Assembly: GCF_003751945.1 (NCBI RefSeq)
Contig: NZ_RJKL01000001.1
Span: 7,272,501 to 7,336,500, forward strand
Direction of reading: 5' to 3'
DNA from: Couchioplanes caeruleus
Lineage (GTDB): Bacteria; Actinomycetota; Actinomycetes; Mycobacteriales; Micromonosporaceae
DNA length: 64,000 bases
Shown: one piece after another, positions 59,359 to 64,000 of the stretch
Position numbering within the stretch: the stretch's first letter is position 1
How the letters are laid out: each line of letters opens with the position of its first letter
Notes under the pieces: generated by a model
What the model was told of the DNA's origin: nothing
Database searches by the model: none
Seen by the model: the letters and a program-made list of their open reading frames with translations, nothing else
Position numbers and translations under genes: made by a program

Positions 59359-60630
59359 CTACGGCGTGGTTGCACTATCCGGTTCTGCCGCCGCTGTGCC
59401 CAGAGCGCCGTCCAGAGTTCGCCTGGACCAGCCGACGGCGGAGAGGTAGGTGCCGACCATGGTTTCGATGCCGACCATGTCAAGGGCGGCAGCCGGCTCG
59501 CCCTGCTCGTAGGCGCGCACCACGGAAAGAACTTGCCCCAGATCGCCGATGCCGTCGGTCAGAGCTTCGGCGACCGGACCGGCCAACGGCAGCTGCGAGA
59601 TGAGATCCTCCGCCGGCTCGGCCAGCAGGTCGGCAATTCCGGACAACAGCCCGACGGTGAAAGCGGCGCCGCCGTCAAATCCTGCCTCGTCTGCGACGAG
59701 CTGACACAGCCGTGCCCTGATCAAGGTCTCCATCAGATGTTCCTCGGTGGCTTCGGTGAGATCGCTGAACAGCATCAGCGTCACCCATTGCCGCACGGTC
59801 GCCATCCCGAGCAGCACGGCCGCGTCACGCACGGACGACACCCGGGCGCTCAGCCCGGACGCGGCCGCGTTCGTCGCCTGCAACAGCCGGAAGGTGATCG
59901 CAGGATCACGGCTGATCAGGTTCATGATCTCGTCGATATCCGGCTCGGTGGCGCTCAGAGCGGCGATCAACTGCAGGCGGCCGAGCCGTGCCGGCGACAG
60001 TGAGGCCTTCGACAATATGTGCGGGCGTCCGAGGACATGGCCCTGGAAGTATTCGAAACCCAGATGCATCGCGCGCTGCAATTGCTCCTCTGTCTCGAGC
60101 CGCTCAGCGATCAACTGCAGATGGGGAAACTTACGGCAGTGCCGCACCGTCTCGGCCGTCTCGTCCGCCTCGGTGTCCAACATGTCGATCTTGACGTAGG
60201 TGACCAGATCGAGCAGTCGCTCACTGCCGGTGCCCCGCACGAAGTCGTCCAGTGCGAGGGTAAAACCTCGTTCGACCAGCGACTGGACACCGGCGACGAC
60301 CGTGTCGTCCACGGAAACGGTTTCGATGATCTCGAGGACGGCCTGGTTGGCGTCGAAGGGTACGGGCAGGTCGCCGACGAGAAACTCCCGGGTCACATTG
60401 ACAAAACAGGCTTTGGAGCCTGCCAGCTCGGCCAGGCCGAACTCGGTGAACGCGGCGACGATCACCCGGCTCGTCGCCTGCGCGGACCTTTGTGAGGCGT
60501 TCTCGGCGTCCGAGGTGTCGCGAAACAGCAACTCGTAGGCGATCACGTCACCGCTGCGATCGTAGATCGGTTGACGGCCCACATGGACGAACCGGACCTC
60601 GTCACCGTCTGCGGCAGCCGAGCTAGTCAT
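59359..60630 (-). CDS. EAL-HDOD (YuxH-like) signalling protein
   Basis: A 423-residue cytoplasmic protein. Residues 12-205 form an EAL domain: VHVGRQPIYDRSGDVIAYEL with ELL (33-35) in place of EAL, VLEIIETV, FTLALDDFV, LVTYVKIDMLDTEADETAET and AERLETEEQLQRAMHLGFEY. Residues 210-400 form an HDOD domain (LGRLQLIAALSATEPDIDEI, AITFRLLQATNAAASGLSAR, VLLGMATVRQWVTLMLFSDL). Several acidic residues of active phosphodiesterases are kept, but the EAL motif itself is altered and the domain may bind rather than cut cyclic di-GMP. The pairing is typical of proteins labelled EAL and HDOD. ATG 60630 begins just before the domain. Its tandem-GGDEF neighbour lies 0.6 kb upstream on the same strand. Confidence 0.9.
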   Translation of the reverse strand: MTSSAAADGDEVRFVHVGRQPIYDRSGDVIAYELLFRDTSDAENASQRSAQATSRVIVAAFTEFGLAELAGSKACFVNVTREFLVGDLPVPFDANQAVLEIIETVSVDDTVVAGVQSLVERGFTLALDDFVRGTGSERLLDLVTYVKIDMLDTEADETAETVRHCRKFPHLQLIAERLETEEQLQRAMHLGFEYFQGHVLGRPHILSKASLSPARLGRLQLIAALSATEPDIDEIMNLISRDPAITFRLLQATNAAASGLSARVSSVRDAAVLLGMATVRQWVTLMLFSDLTEATEEHLMETLIRARLCQLVADEAGFDGGAAFTVGLLSGIADLLAEPAEDLISQLPLAGPVAEALTDGIGDLGQVLSVVRAYEQGEPAAALDMVGIETMVGTYLSAVGWSRRTLDGALGTAAAEPDSATTP

Positions 60631-61231
60631 ACACTGACGGTAAGTCCAAGACCTCCATTCCGGCCCAGCTATCGGAATCTCCAGGCTTCTGTGGGACGTT
60701 GATGCAGGACACCCACCACGGGTCGGCACCCGCCGCACCGGATTCGCGAGAACGATCTTGGAGTGAGGTCACCCGCGAATCCTTGGGCGGGCTTGCTCAG
60801 CCACCTGGTGTGACGCGACGGCCACGACCGCCCAAAGCCTCATGTACGCGTCTATCCGACGCTCGGCGAGCTTCAGCCCAACCCTGTCGGAGGTAGTTGT
60901 TCGCGAGCCATAGACCGATCACCGCCAGGATTGCGGTCGCCGCCGCTTGCGTCCAGTTCGCGTTGGCTTCTCCGAGCAGTCAACGTAACGGTCCGCACTG
61001 GTCGCCGTCGAGGTCCATCGAGGAGAGTTCACCCGGTCGCAGCCCGGCCACGACCACGGTGTTGTTGGTCGGCCGGGTCAGCGTGTCTTCGGTGTAGCTG
61101 GCCTAGGAGTTGTCCCGCCGTGGGCGGTGCGGCGGTGGGCGATGGCCGGGCGCGAATCGATCTGGTTTGCAGGCCGTGGGGCGGCAGGTCGCGGCCTTCG
61201 CAGGAGGGCGCGACGGTTGAGACCTGGCGAG
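60631..61231. other. Intergenic stretch without a recognisable gene
   Basis: No frame with a recognisable family. The stretch separates the tandem-GGDEF gene from the EAL-HDOD gene on the same strand. It probably holds the latter's promoter, and I see no clear terminator. Confidence 0.4.
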
Positions 61232-63355
61232 TCAGTACGTCGGTGCGTGCGTCGTGGGAGGGGCTCCGGCGGGTAGGCGCTGTGTCTTCTGCGCGTAGAG
61301 CTCGTGGTCGGCGTGAGCGTAGAGGGTGTCGAAGTCGGTGCCGTGCTGGCCGAAGACCGCGGTGCCGACGCTCGCGGCGGTGCGGTGCGCCAGCGCCGTG
61401 CGGAGCGAGTCGGCGACAGCCCGGGGAGCCCGCCGGTCGGTGTGCGCGCCGGGGCTGTCGTGGTTGGGCCGGGTGAGCAGGACGACGAACTCGTCGCCGC
61501 CGAGCCGGCCGACGACGTCGCCGGGACCGACATTGGTCTGCAGTGTGTGGGCGACCCAACGCAGGAGTTCGTCGCCGGCGGCGTGCCCATGTTGGTCGTT
61601 GACCTGTTTGAAGCCGTTCAGGTCGAAGATGAGCAAGGCGATCGGGGCGCCCGTGGTTGCGGCGAGGGCGCATGCCGCGGTGAAGCGTTCCTCGAAGCCG
61701 CGCCGGTTGAGGGTGTCGGTGAGGACGTCGACGCGGGACAGGGCGGTGAGGAGCCTGCGTTGCTGGCCGGCGACGGCGCCCTGCCGGCCACAGACCGTCG
61801 CGACGGCGAGCGTGCCGCCCAGTTGCATGGCGACGTGCCAGGCGCTGGATGCCCCGACGAAGGTCGCGAGCCCGAGGTAGGACAGCGATGCGGCCGCGAG
61901 CAGCGGCACCGCGATGCGGCGCGGGGTGCTGAGCGCTACCAGGGGCATCCCGGCGAGCAGGCCGGCGGCCATCGCCGAGCTCGCGCCGCCGTCGAGCGCG
62001 ACCACGGTCGTGGCCATCGCGTACATGGTGAACCCGTAGGCGTTCATCCAGTGGCGCAGCCGGGTGGAGCGGCTGAGACGGTCGGCGGTGAGCATCACCA
62101 GGGCGCCGAGCACGCCGGCCAGGGCCAGGATCACCGCCATCGCGGCCTGACGTGGGTTGGCGGTGCTGAAGACCAGTGCCTGCGCGAGACCGGACCAGCC
62201 GACCGCGATGCCGAGCCGACCCATGTCGGCGGTGGAATGACGGCGTCGCTCCCGGCGGGACACCTTGGCCTCGACGCCGCGCTCGAGCGCGGCGCGGGCG
62301 GCGGCAACGGCGCCGGACGACGGCACCTGCCGTACCCGCGCCGTCTTGTCCTGGTAGACCCGCTGGTCAGCCAGGATCTTCAGCTCGGCCGCGGTGGCGG
62401 CCTCGTCGGGATAGGAGGCGCACCCGATGCTGGCGGGGGCGACGGGGCCGAGCGTGGCGCGGAGCCGCTTGACCACGGCCTGCGCGTCACCGGTTCCGGT
62501 GTCGGTCAGGAGCGCGGCGAACTCGTCTCCGCCGATGCGGCCGACGGCGTCGTGGGTGCGTACACCGTCGGTGAGGGTGCGGCCGGCCCAGGCGAGGAGG
62601 TCGTCGCCGGCCTGATGGCCGTAGGTGTCGTTGACGTCTTTGAAGCGGTCGAGGTCGGCGAGCACCAGAGTGACGGGGCTGCCGGTGGCCTCGGCCCGGG
62701 CGAGCTCGGTGGCGAGGCGCTCGTCGAAGCCACGCCGGTTGAGGCAGCCAGTCAGTGAGTCGACGCGGGAGACCTGGGCGAGCCGCCGACGCAGCGAGGT
62801 GAGCGCCGCGTGATGCCGCAGGCACAGGTAGGCGATGAGGCCGTAGCCGAGGCTGCGGACCCACGCGTAGCCGGGCGGCGCCTCCCCGCCTGTCAGCGCG
62901 ACGAACCAGTAGGCCAGGGCCGTGCCGGCGGCGATCGGGGCGAACTTCCGCGGTGGGGTGGCGACGGCGAAGAAGACCAGGCAGAACGGCAGCAGCGCAC
63001 CGAGCGGGCTGGCGACGCCGCCGTCGAGCACGCCGAGGAACGCGGCGCCGACGATGGTTGCTGCGGCGCCGACCAGCTCGACCGGGACCCGCCGGTCGGA
63101 CCGCTCCACCGCGCCGGCACCAACGTAGGTGAGCAGCCCGGTGACGGCCATCGCGGCGACCGTCGCGACCATCGCGGCGCGGTGCGGACCCCCCGTCGTC
63201 CCGGCGAGGTAGACGCCCGACACGGCGGGGACCAGCAGGCCGCACAGCGCGCTGGCGCGAAGGGACCGCACCCCGGCGGAGGGCGCGACCACCGGGACCG
63301 GGACCAGCACGTTGATAGTCCTTCCGCGGCGTAGGGAGCTGCCGTACATCCGCAC
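61232..63355 (-). CDS. Tandem membrane diguanylate cyclase: two (TM bundle + GGDEF) modules
   Basis: A 707-residue protein made of two similar halves. Module 1 has about six helices (roughly 30-185) and GGDEF domain 1 (about 190-345) with DLDRFKDVNDTYGHQAGDDL and GRIGGDEF near residue 275; RTHD sits five residues before it, so the inhibitory RxxD site is intact. Module 2 has six helices (about 380-535) and GGDEF domain 2 (about 540-690) with DLNGFKQVNDQHGHAAGDEL and GRLGGDEF near 616; the RxxD position reads GPGD, so this site is lost. Both domains keep catalytic residues, and the tandem arrangement could dimerise within one chain. Start ATG 63355, with ATG 63349 as alternative. Internal duplication is likely. 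Confidence 0.88.
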   Translation of the reverse strand: MRMYGSSLRRGRTINVLVPVPVVAPSAGVRSLRASALCGLLVPAVSGVYLAGTTGGPHRAAMVATVAAMAVTGLLTYVGAGAVERSDRRVPVELVGAAATIVGAAFLGVLDGGVASPLGALLPFCLVFFAVATPPRKFAPIAAGTALAYWFVALTGGEAPPGYAWVRSLGYGLIAYLCLRHHAALTSLRRRLAQVSRVDSLTGCLNRRGFDERLATELARAEATGSPVTLVLADLDRFKDVNDTYGHQAGDDLLAWAGRTLTDGVRTHDAVGRIGGDEFAALLTDTGTGDAQAVVKRLRATLGPVAPASIGCASYPDEAATAAELKILADQRVYQDKTARVRQVPSSGAVAAARAALERGVEAKVSRRERRRHSTADMGRLGIAVGWSGLAQALVFSTANPRQAAMAVILALAGVLGALVMLTADRLSRSTRLRHWMNAYGFTMYAMATTVVALDGGASSAMAAGLLAGMPLVALSTPRRIAVPLLAAASLSYLGLATFVGASSAWHVAMQLGGTLAVATVCGRQGAVAGQQRRLLTALSRVDVLTDTLNRRGFEERFTAACALAATTGAPIALLIFDLNGFKQVNDQHGHAAGDELLRWVAHTLQTNVGPGDVVGRLGGDEFVVLLTRPNHDSPGAHTDRRAPRAVADSLRTALAHRTAASVGTAVFGQHGTDFDTLYAHADHELYAQKTQRLPAGAPPTTHAPTY

Positions 63356-63835
63356 ATCGGCCGGACATCTCCGGAGCTGAGCACGCAGGAGTCACCGGCA
63401 TCTGGGTGCGGCCGCGGCTACCGAGTGTGCCCTCAACAGCATCCCTACAGCAACCGCACGAGATCGACGCCGAGGTCGTCGCTCACGTCGACACCGGCGT
63501 CGGCAGAGTGGCTTTGGGCGCGACTTGGGGTCCCACTGCGCCACGAGTTCGGAGACCACCCGCGTTGGCGCGATTTTAGTAGGCGCGACTTCGGGTCCCA
63601 CCTCGGTCAGGTGAGGAGAAGGTTGAGTGACCGCAACGGAAGGCGTGCCCGCTTCTGCGGTGTACGTCGCGGTCGGCCCGCCGTAGCGCGTACTCACGCC
63701 TCAGGGGAGCTCAGGACGCTCGCCGACGGCGCCCTCGTGGCCGGACGACCTGGCGCGGACTTCGCCGGACTGTTGATCGCCGAGCGCGGCGACCGTGACC
63801 ACGTCTATTCGTCGTCGTGAGTGTCGGGCGGTATC
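63356..63835. other. Intergenic stretch with direct repeats, no confident gene
   Basis: A plus-strand frame ends at 63820 with a plausible peptide (LADGALVAGRPGADFAGLLI then ERGDRDHVYSSS), but the rest lacks family character. It may be a remnant. The region also contains the 20-bp direct repeats listed separately. Confidence 0.4.
63517..63601 (+). repeat. Direct repeat of a 20-bp sequence
   Basis: GGCGCGACTTGGGGTCCCAC (63517-63536) recurs with one change (GGCGCGACTTCGGGTCCCAC) at 63582-63601, and a shorter GGCGCGATTTTA occurs at about 63567. The copies are 65 bp apart. Confidence 0.7.
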
Positions 63836-64000
63836 TCATTGGCGTGGTGCTGCGGTTGCGGCTGTGCGGACGTGTGCGCGTTCGCCCTGTTTGCCGACGA
63901 GGCTGAGGAACTCGACGGGTCCTGCGCTGGTGGCTCCGAACCAGTGCGGGGTCCGGGTATCGAACTCGGCGGCCTCGCCGGGGCCGAGGATGAGGTCGTG
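63836..64000 (-). CDS. Cupin-domain protein, C-terminal part (gene runs off the window)
   Basis: The visible 54 codons read HDLILGPGEAAEFDTRTPHW then FGATSAGPVEFLSLVGKQGE, the second half of a cupin barrel, and a disordered Ala/Arg tail ending at the stop 63836-63838. LGPGEAAEFDTRTPHWFG is typical of the sensor cupin attached to XRE-type helix-turn-helix regulators in actinobacteria, so the missing N-terminus may be such a DNA-binding domain. A stand-alone cupin is also possible. Confidence 0.72.
   Translation of the reverse strand, partial: HDLILGPGEAAEFDTRTPHWFGATSAGPVEFLSLVGKQGERAHVRTAATAAPRQ

Noticed and set aside
60899..61700. Open frames antisense and in other frames around the second GGDEF domain
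   Set aside because: Arg-rich shadows of the tandem-GGDEF gene.

Overview
The base composition (GC-rich, with strongly G/C-biased third codon positions), the GTG and TTG starts and the gene families point to a high-GC actinomycete. An AfsR/SARP regulator, an AftD-type arabinosyltransferase with a DUF2613 neighbour, DUF6232, DUF6510, an ECF sigma factor with a DUF6596 region and LAxTG sorting all fit. A Micromonosporaceae genome (Actinoplanes or a relative) is my best guess. This is inference from gene content, not a database match.

Layout. 0-5 kb is a wrecked accessory stretch: an SMR efflux gene, a 2.3 kb element bounded by near-perfect 24-bp inverted repeats that holds an APH-type kinase gene and a dead IS701-like transposase, a PP2C phosphatase split by one in-frame TAG, and fused IS110/ISL3 remnants. 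5-17 kb is chromosomal: a copper monooxygenase-like lipoprotein, a membrane diguanylate cyclase, a decayed ferredoxin reductase with DUF6510, a VOC protein, a tiny Tat/lipoprotein-like ORF, an M6-like metalloprotease, a degraded coiled-coil gene and a PQQ-type beta-propeller protein. 17.4-19.1 kb is an ISAzo13-like insertion sequence. 19.4-26.2 kb carries a secreted serine hydrolase with polyglycine-hydrolase-type repeats, a HEAT-repeat protein, a DUF6232 membrane protein and a 1,021-residue AfsR-type regulator.

26.2-39.7 kb is the most coherent block. It appears to be a cell-envelope glycan (arabinan-type) locus: DUF3068 protein, acyltransferase 3, AftD-like giant glycosyltransferase, GT4 glycosyltransferase, DUF2613 peptide, polytopic membrane protein, flippase-like protein and a secreted beta-propeller/fibronectin III protein. 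The same families occur together around Rv0225-Rv0228 and Rv0236c/Rv0236A in Mycobacterium tuberculosis (from memory). This supports a role in making, modifying and exporting an arabinose-containing envelope polymer.

40-51 kb holds a catalase-like protein, an IS110 relic, lipoproteins and hypotheticals, an FAD monooxygenase coupled to a TetR regulator, a dihydrofolate-reductase-like protein, a deleted MFS transporter, a DGPF protein/ECF42-type sigma factor pair and a divergent TetR/membrane-protein pair with a duplicated palindromic operator. 51-56 kb has a sortase-type surface protein with a strong terminator, the 3' half of a tRNA-Pro(GGG) gene (probable attachment-site scar), a secreted seven-repeat protein and a collapsed MFS-SDR operon. 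56.7-64 kb has a beta-carbonic anhydrase/SulP transporter operon, an IS256 fragment, an EAL-HDOD protein, a tandem-GGDEF membrane protein and the C-terminus of a cupin protein at the window edge.

The main themes are repeated insertion-sequence decay (six families), cyclic-di-GMP signalling (three genes) and the envelope-glycan locus. I saw no CRISPR array, no complete rRNA or tRNA gene, and no defence system I could name.
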